Positions 45,246 to 58,319 of a DNA stretch of 64,000 nt are shown one piece after another (the first letter of the stretch is position 1; each line of letters starts with the position of its first letter). Source of the stretch: Edolisoma coerulescens. Lineage: Eukaryota > Chordata > Aves > Passeriformes > Campephagidae. The translations under genes were made by a program, and so were the position numbers. The notes under the pieces are model-generated. The model searched no databases. It had not been told where the DNA came from and saw nothing but the letters and a program-made list of their open reading frames with translations. The stretch is taken from contig VWZW01007698.1 in the NCBI GenBank assembly GCA_013397115.1, forward strand, positions 10,021 through 74,020, in the 5' to 3' direction.

Positions 45246-48200
45246 TTTTTTAAAAGAAGCTATCAATTAAATAAACCACTCTCCCAGGTAGCAGAGAGAG
45301 CATTCTGATCATCCATCATGTTGGAAATCCAGAACACATTCCACTTACTGGGGAGAACTTCAGAAAGGCCAGAAAGGAATTATAATGGTTGAATGGTGGC
45401 GTAAAAGAAACAAGAGCAAGGACCATAAACAATCCTTCAGTAATGAGGAAAGAGGAAAGATGATGAATACTGCTGGATTAAATGTAAAAGAATCCTAAGA
45501 CTTTACAGGCATGAAAACAAAGAATAAAACCTTTTTAAATGCTTCAGGAGATAGCAGGCAGAGAGACAATTAGCAGAAACAAAAAGAGAAGAGGATACAG
45601 AAGAGACAGAGAAAAAAAACCTCAAAAGTAGAAAAAATACTTGTCACCAATTTATTATTTCTCTACCATTTCCATCTTACAGGATATATGAAGTATCAAT
45701 ATATTGTAACATGAAACCAATTCAGGGATACAAAATTGTTCTAAAATTTAAGCTAGGAATGCTGCAAATGAACCAGCAGAAAAATTCCCAAAGTAAAAAT
45801 TCATGAGGTTAAAAGAAGGACCTAGTCCTGAGATGACAAAACAAAAATGTGCCAGACTGTGATTGATGGTATAATCAATGGAGTATAGCTGATCTGGATA
45901 ATTCAGCAATGGGGGATGAGTCTCAACTTTGTTGATATTAATTGCATTATATTTTCATTTAACTTGCTTTTCTTGTTAATTTAATAGTAGCACAAGGTAT
46001 TAATGCTATTACAGCTAAAGTAGCATCCTAATGAGATGAATCAGATTATGGCCATAATAAGAATTTCCACCTGTGTGAGCATTTGAATTTCCATTCTGTG
46101 AAACAAGAACGGAGATTTCAAAAACACACCTGTGGCTTTTCATACCACACATGAAAATGGACACAGGCACATGGAACATCATTAATACTGCAAGACTGCA
46201 TTTCTAAACATTCTGGTCAGGACATATTTCTACAGTAATTGTGTCCTTGCTTGTTTATCTTCTAGTCTGAATGTTAAAATGGGAAAGGGAATAACTCAAC
46301 CTTTTTTTTTTTTTTTTTTTTTTTGGTAAGCTTGTTAATAGAGTATTTACTTCCCATTTTCAAGGATCAAAGAAGGACAGAATAATGCAGTCACCCTGGT
46401 AAGGTGGCAAAGACTCTTGGGGAGCCAGAAAGACCAGAACAGTTGCAATAGATAAGAAATAAATACAGTATGCATGGTAAAAGCACAGTTTTGTTTATTC
46501 TGATGGGATAATGTGCATTCAAACTCTAGTAGTATATAGTATAGATTAGATTTATTGATAATTTTTAAAAGCATGCAGTATTTTCCATCCGTTCATGTAA
46601 TGAGATAGACAATCAGAAGAGCATAAGAATTTCACCACATGCTTTGATGCTGGGAAATGCTGAACACATTCAGCTCCCATTTAAGTTTAGGATGGTTGAT
46701 CAGATTAAAAACTTTGCACTATGGACAAGGAGATAACAATGTTAAAGTTGATATAGTTTATTCAAGAAAAAAATAGTACACCTTCATCTAATACAACACC
46801 CCCGCCCCCCTCCTCAAATATTAAAAATCTATGAACTCTTACTCATATCTTCAAAAATTATTTGGAACAGATCAACCAGATAACATCATTATTCAATAAA
46901 TATCACAAATTAAATAAAAATTGGGTGGGTTTTTTGGTGGTTTTTTGCAATGATATGCCTAAATATTTCTGACAGATAGTTGTTCAACTTGAAATACTGT
47001 CTAGTAACTTCCCTGCATAAGGTAGATGATTCTATCATCAGCTACCCATCCTTCATTTACAATTTTCAGCATTCAAAGATGAGCACAGAAATCCCAGATT
47101 CTATTTCCCCTTTTTCTTCTGCTATTTATTATTCTAAGTGTCTTTATTTTGCTTTTTGAGAAAAAAAAAAGTTAATGTAAGCTCAGGCATTCTTTATCCC
47201 AAAGTAATTCTGTTATTTTTGAAGAAGCAGAAGAGTGCACACAGACCCCTATTAAAGGAGATGGAATATTGAGTATTTTGCAGTTTATTGCTTAAAGAGA
47301 GTGCACTAAAAATCAATTTGGCTAATTGAATATAGTGCTAGAATGTAGTTAAATGTCTTTAGACCCCTTCCAAAAAAATCCCAGCTCTGGTTATATACTT
47401 ATACAAATTCTATCAGAGTTAAAATACGATAGCCAATACTATATTTCACTGCTAGAAAGGTTTTCTGCACTGCAATCTAAATTACTCTTCTTTTATTGTG
47501 ATTTCATCATCTTTATCCTCATTAATGTTTCTCTTTTTTGGTGTTAATGAGTTTTAAGTACTTGTAGAATAAAGTCATGGGTTTTAAATAAGAGATACAG
47601 GCAGTTATTGCTTTACTTTGTCATGTATCTTCTCAGAATTGAGATAATTTTGACTCTCTGCTTTCAAATCTCTCCAGGATGTCAATACTTGGTAACAAGA
47701 CCAGCCAAACAAGATAGCACATAGAGTCTTTGTTGTTTAACAATCGCTTAGAGTGCCTATTCTTCTCCTGGTGTGAGATGTTGTTCTTCTTCCTGTGCCA
47801 AACAAAACTTGGCAAAACATGCTGCACTCTTGCTAATTTATTGTCACTGCCTAGTCTCTTTCAGAATTTATATTGCTGAAAGGCAAGGATACCTGGGCAA
47901 AGTCAATTTAACCCTCTCTTTTTGTTGTTGTGCAACTCAGGGGGAAAATAACCATCTGCAGGAGCAACTTGGAAGGACTCCCAGTGCGATAAAATGGGAA
48001 TAGCAGTTGTTTGTGAACAGCCACAGTGCCTTGTTATAATTTTTATTCACCACTCAGTCGGGTAACATTATAAATTTTTTTTTTAAATAGATAACTCTTG
48101 TTTGAAGACAGATAGGAGTATTCTCTAAGCATGTGCAATTTGCCACTGTCTTTTTTGGCTCTTTCACTTACTTATATCAAGAAGTACCATCATCCGCCTG

Positions 48201-49229
48201 TCTCCAAAAGGAAAAATGTGGAAAGGAAAAAGAGACTGAGGAGAAAAAAGTATTACAAATAAACAAATAAAACTAGCATGAGGGATAGAAAATTAAAGCA
48301 TAGGAAGGAAGAGGGAGTCAAAAAAGTAAAGCTGAAAAAAGGGCAAGGGAGTGTAACACACCTTTATCCTAAAAATCTTGCGTTCTCTTGAATTGGCTTT
48401 AATATTATTTATTGAGCTTGCCATCTGTTCATAGATAGCAATGAGTGCTTCTGCCAGCTCTAGGGCAACACTACTCAAGATGTTTCTTCCTTGTTCCCAC
48501 TAACTTGTACGGTTAATGGATCATAGCAAAATTGTTGCCTGCACAGATTCAAAGCACTGAACAAACTCTAGCTAATACCTTTTCAAAACATCTGTATGAA
48601 TCACATACTTGTGATTTATTTGTGATTAACCTACTTCTGAAACAAGAAGTACTAATACTCTTCTGGATCACAGGTATAGTGAGAAGAGGTAGAGGCCCTG
48701 TCATTCCTGGTAGGCATTTTACCTGCCCAGAGCCCTGGTGTGGCTCTCCACATGCATGCTCATCATGCTTTCTCAGGATCAGCACCATTCATTGTCTTGC
48801 TTGCCATAATTCGGGTACCTTCCCCAAACAGCCATCCTTCTAGCCCTCTCAATCTCCTCTGAAACTGCACCAATCTCTTCAATGTCCATTTGTTGTGGCA
48901 CCTTTGGGGATGGATAGTAGGTACAGGAATGGAGAGCAGGGAGACTGACTGTTCCAATTCACTGAAGTGACGTGAAAAAGTTCTGCTGTGCTACCGGTAG
49001 GAACATGTTTTGGACAAGCAATTTAAGCCATTAAATTGAACTTCTTATCTCCCTGAAAACAATACCTGAAGGGTTTCCCTATGAAAAACCTAATACTGGT
49101 TTTACAACTTTCCTTCTGGCAGCAGCTCACTGTGTGCCAGTAAATTCCTCCTCTTGCAATGCATGGCAAGGCAGAATTTGCCAGCTGCACTGGAATGATG
49201 TACAATGGTGTCCCATGGACGTAAGGAGT
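45246..49229. other. AT-rich DNA, no gene seen
   Basis: No gene is recognised. There is a 23-base T run at 46302-46324 and a C run near 46799-46812. The part at 45950-46130 is AT-rich, complex and carries several TAAT cores, making it a candidate regulatory element by inference. Open frames are up to 103 codons and unremarkable. Confidence 0.45.
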
Positions 49230-49436
49230 GCACTGTTTTTTGGCAGTGCTATGGACAGCTCAGGAGTGCGTTCAGCACTGAAATGCAGTGTTGCTTTGGG
49301 AAGGATCTACATTTGGACAGCACTCTCAGGCACACGGTGTGATTTTTGGGGTGTCCTGTGCAGGGCCAGGAGTTGGATTCAATGATCCTGATGGGTTCCT
49401 TCTGACTCAGCATATTCTATTCAATGATTCTATGAT
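49230..49436 (+). mobile_element. CR1 LINE 3' end
   Basis: GATTTTTGGGGTGTCCTGTG, CAGGAGTTGGATTCAATGAT and the tail ATTCAATGATTCTATGAT are a clear CR1 3' end. The left edge is diffuse. Confidence 0.88.
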
Positions 49437-50670
49437 ACATCTGCATCCAGAGTTCTCGTTCTACCTGATGCAGAATGCCTATGGAACACTTCTGTGGACC
49501 TGTCAAGTGAATTACTAATTACACTGAGATGAACTGCAATTACAAAGTGGGGAGCAGGTACCAAATCCTGTCTGGTTTAGGCAAATCTATGCATCACTAC
49601 GGAAGGCAGAGTCTCAAGTTACTTCTTTGCCCTTCTCTTTTGCAGACATCTTCGAAAATAGACTCAGGTATTCCTAAGGTATTCTTCTATTGATATGAGC
49701 AATACTGAATTTGTTTAGGTGCATGTTCAAGTCTTATTAAAATTTTTGAATGGCTGTTTGTCTGGTCCTTTTCACTAAAGCTTCTATGACAGACAACGGG
49801 AAATACCCAGTGGACAATGACAACCCTTGTAGGTTTGGTTGTTTTATCTCATAATGTGCCGTTCATTTTGTAATAGGAATGTCCAAGAAATGTTGAGGTG
49901 ATATCTTCACTCTCCAGTGTAAAACACTACATTCATAAAGTTAGGGCTTTTCTCTCTAACAGGTGATACAAAATTTTTCTGGTTCCCATCTGTATCTCTT
50001 TTATCTGTTAGACACTGCTCCCAGACTTCTAAATTGTTTCATACTTCACAGGAAGGAGATGTGCATTAAAGATCCATTTCAATGGTAATAAAAATAGAAT
50101 CTGATATGGAACAACATATTACAAGTGAAGACATCTGTTCACATTATTATGAGAGTCTCAGACCAATTACATTCACTATAAATTATGGAAGAACAATTGA
50201 GATAAAAATGTGCATATTATTGTTTCAGCGCTTCAGGCTGAGTTGAAGATTAGGTTTCCGTGCATCCTGAATTCTGAAAGCATTTTCTGACCTATCACAA
50301 TCCAGACTTACTGCAATAACATAAGAAATTATATTCAAAAGCAGGTTAAACACAATTTCGCAAATATTCTTAAACACTGGTAGGCCAAAAAAACCCCAGG
50401 ATTTAAAAAATCTAGGATTTAAACACTGTCCTTAAAAAAGAAACTGTGTCATGTCATATTGTCCTGGACAGATACTCTTCCAATATGTTACCTTCTTTTA
50501 AAATTGGTACCTGGTTTACTTAGAATTCAGGAACATTCAATGCAATTCCATTCTTTGATGCAGCGATATCACTAGGGAATTTAACCTACTGTTTTTAAAA
50601 AAAATGATTTCTAAATAATCTGTCTCTGTTGAGATGAGAATGGATTTTATTTTTTCTGCAGGCATCAGCA
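49437..50670. other. AT-rich DNA, no gene seen
   Basis: No gene is recognised. The short word AGGATTTAAA is repeated at about 50398-50422. Confidence 0.5.
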
Positions 50671-51215
50671 GGATCATAGGATTATAGAATTTTATAGATT
50701 GGAAGGCACCCTTAAGGATCATCTGGCCTGAACTCTGCCTCTAAACAGAACCAACTTAGATCACATTATTCATGGCATTGACCAGTTAAGTTTTAAATAA
50801 TTCTGAGGCTTGACATTTAATGAAGTTTCTCAGCAGTCTCATTAATTGTAATTTTCCCCCCCTAACAATTAATTAGAATTTCACACTTTGCAATGTCTGT
50901 CCATTTCCTCTCACCCTATCATTTCTATCCCTAAAAAGCATCTGTCTCCATTTTTCCTAAACCTTCTCTTTAAGTAGTTGAAGAAAGCAACAAGATCCTT
51001 CTCTCATACTTCCCATAAATAGTAGTGGAGTGGCAAAACTGGACACAGTTCTCTTGACAGAATTTCAGCAGTGTTGAATAGAGAGGGGAAAACACTACCT
51101 GCTGGCTTCACTCTTGCTTATGCAGTTTCAGTATTCTTTGTGCTTTATCATAGGGGTGCACGGGTGACTCATCATGTTGTGTTCATGAATATCCCCAGGT
51201 CCTTTCTGATAGCAA
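50671..51215 (-). mobile_element. CR1 LINE 3' end, minus strand, old
   Basis: AGGATCATAGGATTATAGAA is the reversed terminal repeat, followed by GATTGGAAGGCACCCTTAAG. Further on, ACTGGACACAGTTCTC and ATATCCCCAGGTCCTTTCTG match successive ORF2 and 3' UTR blocks in the right order. Divergence and indels are high, so the copy is old. The 5' end at about 51215 is uncertain. Confidence 0.8.
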
Positions 51216-53149
51216 ATAACATCAATGAATGGAAAATGTTTAAGGCTGGCATTATCCCAAAGAAAAGATTTAATAAACAGGAAGAGTATGAGATGGGTCC
51301 GCTGTTAAATACATTCTAACAATTCAGGTTGAATTTATCAAAACAGATTGCTGTTGATTTACATCACGTTATTGCCACAACTTCACTGTGTCACAATCTA
51401 TTAATACCGCAGAGCTTTGTCTTACCTCCATAATATGGCTTTTTTTGAAATTAACCAACATTTTCTTCTCACTTTTGATGCTAATAAGCTATAATTGTTC
51501 AAGCACCAGAACCTGAAATGTAGTCTGTATCTACTCTGCAAATGAAAACTGCATTTGCTGGCTGCCTTCAGTAACTCTCTCCAGTCAACCACTGGAAGCT
51601 GTCAGGCTGCTCTATTTTGGTGTGTGAGCACCTTCCCTTCACCTTTCCTGATGTGTGTATAGGTTACTCGTCTGTGTGCTGCAATTAGACACAGGAAGTT
51701 CATGGACACAAGTCCTGCTGGTTTTCCTAACTTCTCATAGGATTCCATGTGTCACACGCTCTTTCTTGGTTGTAGGAAGCCACAAGCTGGAAAGAAGACG
51801 TGTTTTGCATCTTGATTCACAAATGATAGAAACAAATCCGGAAAATACTTGAAGTCTCTAACAATTGGCAACAAAATGAGAACAGCAGTGGTTGGACTGC
51901 AAGGCAGGACACAGGTGAGAAACAGTGGTTCACGCTTTGGTGAATCTCCATATATATATACACATATATTTGGCATATAACCTCCATATAGACAGTATCT
52001 GGATTTCAGTAGCTTATAAGAATGTTCTTTCTCATTTCAGCACACTGAGTCTGAACCTTTTGGTTTCCAGGAACTCTACAAGGATCTCAGACTTACTTCT
52101 GCAAAGAGTGAAAGTTACTCCGGACTATGAACTTGTGTGTGTCAGGGTATGTCAACTAGTACCATGAATTTGTTTTTAATTTCCAACATTGTCACAGCTT
52201 GGAATGATTATGTCCTCAATTTAGTGTTGCAGGTACAGCAAATGCCTTGTTTTCATTCAGTAAATGAAAACTAAACTGGGTAAAGCTTATCCACCACAGA
52301 ATCATATACTTGGGTATCACCTTCTAAAATCATCTTATTTTCTTCTCCCATACATAAATTTTCTGATGAAGAGCTAACGCTTCGACAGCAAAATAGGAAT
52401 CTCAGACCACTATAGGTATCCAGAATTATTTTATAAACATACCCATGGAACACAATTGTTTACCATATTGGTTTTTGTCAATAATGGCATCCATCTGAAC
52501 TTTTTTCTTACATTTTTATCTTGCTAAGCTTTTCTGCTTCTTCCTTTTTACATGGAAAACCAAGTAATTTTATTCCACCTTTCTATTGCTTTGATCTATT
52601 GCAGTAATCACTGCTCTTCTTTTACAATGGATAAATAATGGGTTTTTTTCTTTTTTTTCTGGCCTACTTTATTTTGGCTGTCCTTCTCTGCATGTCATTC
52701 CTTCTAAAGTGCTCATATCCTTTCTCTTAGAACTCATTCACCAGCCCTTGGATGCAGATCGAGTCTGGTTTTCTTTGCATGCCCTGGTCTCTGAGCTCCC
52801 ATTACAAGAAATTTCCCTTAATGATGGGGTACCACATTGACCAGAACCTTGAGGTAGATCTTTTGGCACCTTTTCTAAAATAAACCCTACCAAAAATATC
52901 CAAAGATCTTTCCATCTCTAAAGTTAGGTCTCACGAGAACACCAGCTGGACTATGGTTGCTTTGCTGACAATGAAAATTCATGTATTTGGGGAGAGATAA
53001 TTCAGAACAACTGTAAACAACCTTTGTAAACAACTTTACCTGTGCTGATTGTCCATGCAAAGTTATGTCAGACATTACAGCCATAACAAGTACCTCACTG
53101 GAAATGTGTGCAAAGGCTAGTGCAGTACTCACTGCTCCTTTCTTCAGGA
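51216..53149. other. AT-rich DNA, no gene seen
   Basis: No gene is recognised. A short TATATA tract is at 51949-51970. Confidence 0.5.
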
Positions 53150-53240
53150 AAACAAAACAAAAAAAAAAAAACCAAAAACAAACAAACAAACAAAAAACCA
53201 AAAAAAACCAACCCAAACAAAAAAAAAAACCAAACCAATC
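53150..53240. repeat. A-rich tract with (AAAC)n
   Basis: A runs alternate with ACAAACAAACAAAC and AAAACC units. Long open frames across it on both strands encode lysine/glutamine on one side and phenylalanine on the other and are artefacts. Confidence 0.9.
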
Positions 53241-53672
53241 TTCAAAAAGTAGTTTTCTGATTCTAAGCAAAATAGTCCAAAGTCCTGAGAAAGAGAAATT
53301 GCTCTGAGCAATTTTCAGACATATTTTTAAACTCATTAAATGAGCTGTGTGCATGTCTGGATTGTTCCTTCGGAGAAGATATGACAACAATATCTAGATT
53401 TTTAGTTTGACCTTGGTTTTTGACTGTCATTTAAAAACGAGTGCAAGGATCTCCTGGTAGGAACTGGAGATTGTTCCTTCCCTAGGGAAGAACTGGGTGT
53501 GCTTATGGTGTGGCATGCAGGATAAATAAATGACAGCATGGAGGAAGAAGTCTACAGCCAAAGAGAATTCTGAACAGCTTTAGAGTCAGTTTGTGCTTTT
53601 CTTAATAGATCTGATGGAGCCTCTGCTTGACTTGTATGCAGGGCATAGTCTGAGGTTTTCTTTCACATTTGG

Positions 53673-53683
53673 TATAAAAAGGG
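53673..53683 (+). promoter_or_regulatory. Strong TATA word with a possible short first exon
   Basis: TATAAAAAGGG is a textbook TATA box. An ATG at 53764 opens six codons that run into GAG|GTAAAT, a usable splice donor, so a first exon of about 80 bases can be drawn. No second exon was found in reach, and the whole arrangement could be chance. Confidence 0.25.
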
Positions 53684-53910
53684 TCTGACTTCTGATGTGC
53701 ATTTAAACATTTACTTTGCTGCTTGTCTCTATACATCAAGCATTGGAAGACTGTTTGTCAGAAATGACAACTTCACTGAGGTAAATGTGCTACCCATTGT
53801 TCAAATACACGGTGCTAAATAGATTTGTTCTATCAGCAAAATTATCAACCACTGTTATGGTGTTTCTGGAATTTCTTTTGTCCCAAATCTCTGATCCAAT
53901 GTATGTCAAA

Positions 53911-53972
53911 TAATCTAGATAATCTAGATTATCCAAAGTATTCTCTAGATAATCCAAAATATTCTCTGGGAA
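53911..53972. repeat. Palindrome and tandem repeat around TCTAGATAATC
   Basis: GATAATCTAGATTATC at 53918-53933 is a perfect 16-base palindrome. It is followed by two copies of a unit ATCCAAAGTATTCTCT / ATCCAAAATATTCTCT spaced 21 bases. The function is unknown. Confidence 0.75.
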
Positions 53973-54564
53973 CATCTGTCCAATCAAGTAACCTAAGGGT
54001 TTCCCCCATGGCAGTTCCCTGGTTGTTCAAAATACATACACACATTTTGTTTCCAAGCGCTATCTCAGAGCAAGTCCAACTAGTTTTCTCTGAGAAAAAT
54101 GCAAATACAATTCCCATTACCACTTGAAACAGGAAATACAGGTAAATGCACGGTAGAACTGGCTCTTTCTGCCAAACTCAACCATCTTGACACAAGGACC
54201 TAGGGCACAGAGCACATGGGCACACATTGTACCAATGTTACAGAAATACCCATTCTTATGGGCTGTGACAGAGTCCTTCATGGTGTCCCAAAGACTTTGA
54301 ATGAAAAGCCCACAACACCTAATAGCTCTATCCTGGGGCTGTGGGCTTGGCCTGAGTCTCATTTGGTCTACAAAGACTGTGTGGAGTTCATGCAACCAGT
54401 CCTCTTGCTCTCAGCTGCACGGAGCCTTGCAAGGCCTTGCTCAGTTCCACTTACGCAAGCCAGGTCAGGCAGGGAGGTGAAATGAATGGGCATTTGACGG
54501 ACACGTGAAGGACAATGTCATGGATGAAGGCAAAGCCAATAAATCAGGTCCAGCTACTGGGAGG

Positions 54565-54835
54565 CTGCTATAAGGACTCCCCAGAGACTTCTCTTCTTCA
54601 GGATGAACAGCCCCAGTTCTCTCAGCCTTCCCTTGTGCTGAAGATGCTTTATCATCTCTGTGATCTCGTGCCGGACTTGCTCCAATAAGCCCACATCTTT
54701 TTTTGTCCTCAGGAGCCTGAAGCTGAACACAGCAGTCCAGATATGTCTCACCAATGCCAAGGAGAGACAAAGGGTCATCTCTCTTGACTGCTGATGACGC
54801 TGCTCCTAAAGCAGCACAAGATGCTTTTGGACTTA
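54565..54835 (-). mobile_element. CR1 LINE internal fragment, minus strand
   Basis: CTTCAGGATGAACAGCCCCA, GTTCTCTCAGCCTTCCC and AGCTGAACACAGCAGTCCAG are reversed CR1 ORF2 C-terminal sequence. The 3' tail expected on the left is absent, so both ends are cut. Confidence 0.85.
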
Positions 54836-57800
54836 GCAGGCCTCAGCTCCTCGCTCCTCTCCCAGCTCCGCCGGATTTGAGCTCTCTGAAAGTGTGTGTG
54901 TTTATCAAGCTTTCACATTGTTTAATGCTTTGAAGGCAGAGATTTATCCATTCACAGCAATGCTCCTTCCGCAGCCTGCCTTAGTCATTGAAAATTCCTT
55001 ACAAGTTTCAGCTACCACGAGGAAGAGTATTTTTCATAAAAGGGCTGTAAACAACATATAATGTGAACCTTTTCACAGCAACACATCCCACCTCCCAAGA
55101 CAGCATTTCAGCTGGCAGCTAAGTTTACTTTACATTTTTAGCTCCTAAAGATGGCAGGTGTTATTCTGTATATTATTAGTTGTTGTGGCATATAAAGCAG
55201 TCAACATATCAATTTGGTAAAAGCAGTCTCATAAAGTATGCAGAATACGCATACAGTTTGTGGACTATTAATAAAGAAGTCCCCTGCTCATGAACAGGAT
55301 TTTTCTTAGTGTCATTATTATTGTGATAGTAACATTACCTTGATCAATGCTCTATTTTACTGGTGCATTTCTCTCCAGTGCTTCTAGTGGTACAATCAGA
55401 TGTGTGCAGGTCAACAGCTGAATTTTTTTGTACAACATTTCTTACAATGAGGAGTAGAATCATGGCAAATTTTTGGAGGTAAATTGCTATCCTCATCGGA
55501 AAAAAAAAAAATGTGGAATGAATGCAAGAATAGGCTGGTTTACACAGAGGCATATTGACCTGCAAACGTTTCTGTGCACATCCTGTTCTTGAGTTACAGA
55601 AACAAATTTAAGAGTGTATTAGTGCCCAAGAGGCAAAAGCAAAATAAAGTGAAAACTGGGGAGAATCAAAAGATGCCAGAAGCAAACACCACTTACTGAT
55701 TATTTCCCTCTTTTCTTGTTCTGCCTAAGTGCTGCAGTCCATTTAAGCTGGTTAGAGCTTCACCTGAACAATGAGTACTTAAAAGTAGACTCAAATGGCT
55801 TTGTCCTTTTGGGTACATCTGCTCCATTGCCAAGACATACTGACATATCCCTGTTAGCTGTAAACAAGACAAACTTGTCAGCTACAAACCAGTCAGATCG
55901 CTGGGTAAATTGGTACCAGAGAACTCCTGAAGCTTTTGCAGGGACCTGATTCAGGGACCTAAAACAGGGACCAGATTCAGCATGTTTATATCTGTGCTTG
56001 TTCTGAATGCAGAGAAGAACTGGGAGAAGGAGAGGCAGGTTTATATTATATAAGATCATTTGGACATATTAAGCACAGTTCTGACTCAATGCATCCTCAT
56101 ATAGAAAAAAAGGTTATATTTCTTAGTCTTTTTCTGTGATCAAAAACCTGCATTGCACTCTGTTCAGAGAGGCATATGTTTTCAGGATAGACAAACCCCT
56201 GTGTCATGCCTCCTCATGGGGCTTAGCTCTTCTGTTGGTGAGGTTTTTCTCTGTACTCTATCTACTGTTCCTTTAAAGCTTTCATGGTCATTATTTTATT
56301 TCTTCAGGTTGTTGTAAGTGGTCTCAAGTTCTTTATTTCAGGCTAGGGATAGTGTGGATTCATTTTGACATTCGCTAGTGTTGGTGAAGCCATTGAGTTT
56401 CATTTTTACTTGATCACTAAATGGGAGCTTGATCTGACTGACAGATCAGTTTATGAGAATGGCTGTAGTAGATTGCAGTCCTTTCTGCTGTCAAGTGTAG
56501 TGAGACTCTTTCACAAAGGAAACACCTTTGCAGCTGCTAAGATTAAAAAAATTACCTTTTTTTTTTTTTAAATGTGCTGTGCTCCTGTGTAAATGTACTA
56601 GGATCCTTCTGTGAAAATAAACCAAGAAAAAAAAATCCTGGAAAGCTGTTTGAAGGTCTTACACAATTTCAACCTTAGGTGAATTATTATAGGTATGCTA
56701 TAAATCCCTGAAATCACACAGGTTATAATGAAGATGCTGGCTCATCCCCAAAAAACACAGAGTGTTATACTGTGTCCTTTTCTGATTTTGATCTAGTACA
56801 CTGATGCACTTCATTTCATGCAGATTGATCAAAATCAGTGTCCAGCTCACAGATTCTTCATTTCGTTCTGTTGTTCCAGAATACCTGTCCTCAACTGAAT
56901 CACTATGCAAGATAATGCATGAAAAAGAAATAAATGGACTGTGATCTAGATATTGCTTCAAGTGGCAAAATCTATGTTATTCCCTTTGTCTGAAGAAACT
57001 CACTGTGTATTGGGTAATTACCTTTCTCCTTCTGCTTTAGTCGGCTGCTTAATTGAGGTCCTGTTTTACAATACTGAATAATGCATATCGATTCATAGCT
57101 TTCACAAAAACTGCAAGAGTAAGATTGGCATCTGGTGGACTTGACAGATGCACAAGGCGCTCACAATGCTTTTCTGTCAGGCAATTCAGTCCCCAGAAAA
57201 GGAGACTGCATGACTAATGAGTTTTGCACCTCCTCTTCATGTGCTCATCTGCTTTCCCATTGATGTAATTTATGAGGCACTTCTGTGAGTCACGGTTAGC
57301 ACACTGAAGTGGCAGCGCTTGGTGGCAGCCATTATAATAACCATAAAGCAAATAAAACAGGATTCAGGAAAGTGGGAAATGAAGTCTAGGCAGCAGAGAA
57401 CACCTGTTTTCTGTTTATGCCTTTGCTAAATATTTGCAATTCATTAAATAGTCACAATCAGAGTTTGATAATCTATTTACATTCACAACTGCTTTTACAA
57501 ACCAGAATTCTTGCACAATTGCTGGACTTCTGAAGAGCATGTTTTGTTCATCTCTACTAAATGAAAACTTTCATACCATTTTGCTGTGATGAAGTGAGTA
57601 GTTTATGTGACTTCAGTTCAATAAAACTTTTGATACTCACATGACCATCTGCTAAACAGAGCAGAGCAGATATTCCTAAATTGTCACAGGGAGCCACTTC
57701 TATGGCCCCTACAGACACATCTAGGCAAGTAGCAGATGGGGCTCAAAATAAACTTAATGTGTTTGAAATGCAGTTGTGTCACGAAGACATACTTTGAGCA

Positions 57801-58319
57801 GAGGACAGAAAGTCTTTGGTAATCATCAGAAAACTGCTGCTGTCTACAAGGGTCAATAGGGAGCTGTTTAGTTGGTTCTTTGGAAGTGTATCAGTACAGG
57901 TACAGTACATCACGGTTTTTTCTGCATAGTCCACTGGTATTTGAGATGAACAGAAACACTGTGTTTCATGATAATAAAATAAAGTAGGGAAGACTGTGTT
58001 CAGTCAGGAACACAGATTTGAGGTAGATCAAGACAAATAGTGATGTTATTGTACATAGGATTCATTCTGACAGAATACAAAAGTAGGGCTGTCCAGGGTC
58101 TTTTAGGTACAAGCCAATGGGACAAGTCATGAATTTCTATTACCATCCCAAAAGCTGTATTGCTAGAAGTCCAGAAAGCTGAGCAATGCATCTATGCATG
58201 TCATAAAAGAGGGCATAATAAAGTGAATGTGTTCAGCAAGTCATTAGATATTTTTATAAAAGCAGACTTCTGCTGACTGACAAATGTCTAGAACTCCAAC
58301 ACCAAACTAATCATTAGGG
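54836..58319. other. AT-rich DNA, no certain gene; candidate conserved parts
   Basis: Two parts, 54890-55300 and 57140-57480, are complex, AT-rich and carry homeobox-like and bHLH-like words, as in vertebrate enhancers; this is inference only. A 77-codon plus-strand frame at 55716-55949 is preceded by a good polypyrimidine tract (CCCTCTTTTCTTGTTCTG) but is not recognised. CAGGGACC is repeated three times at 55939-55973. Confidence 0.35.

Noticed and set aside
52887..53390. 167-codon minus-strand frame
   Set aside because: Its length comes from the A-rich/(AAAC)n tract read as phenylalanine-rich sequence, and no motif lies outside it.
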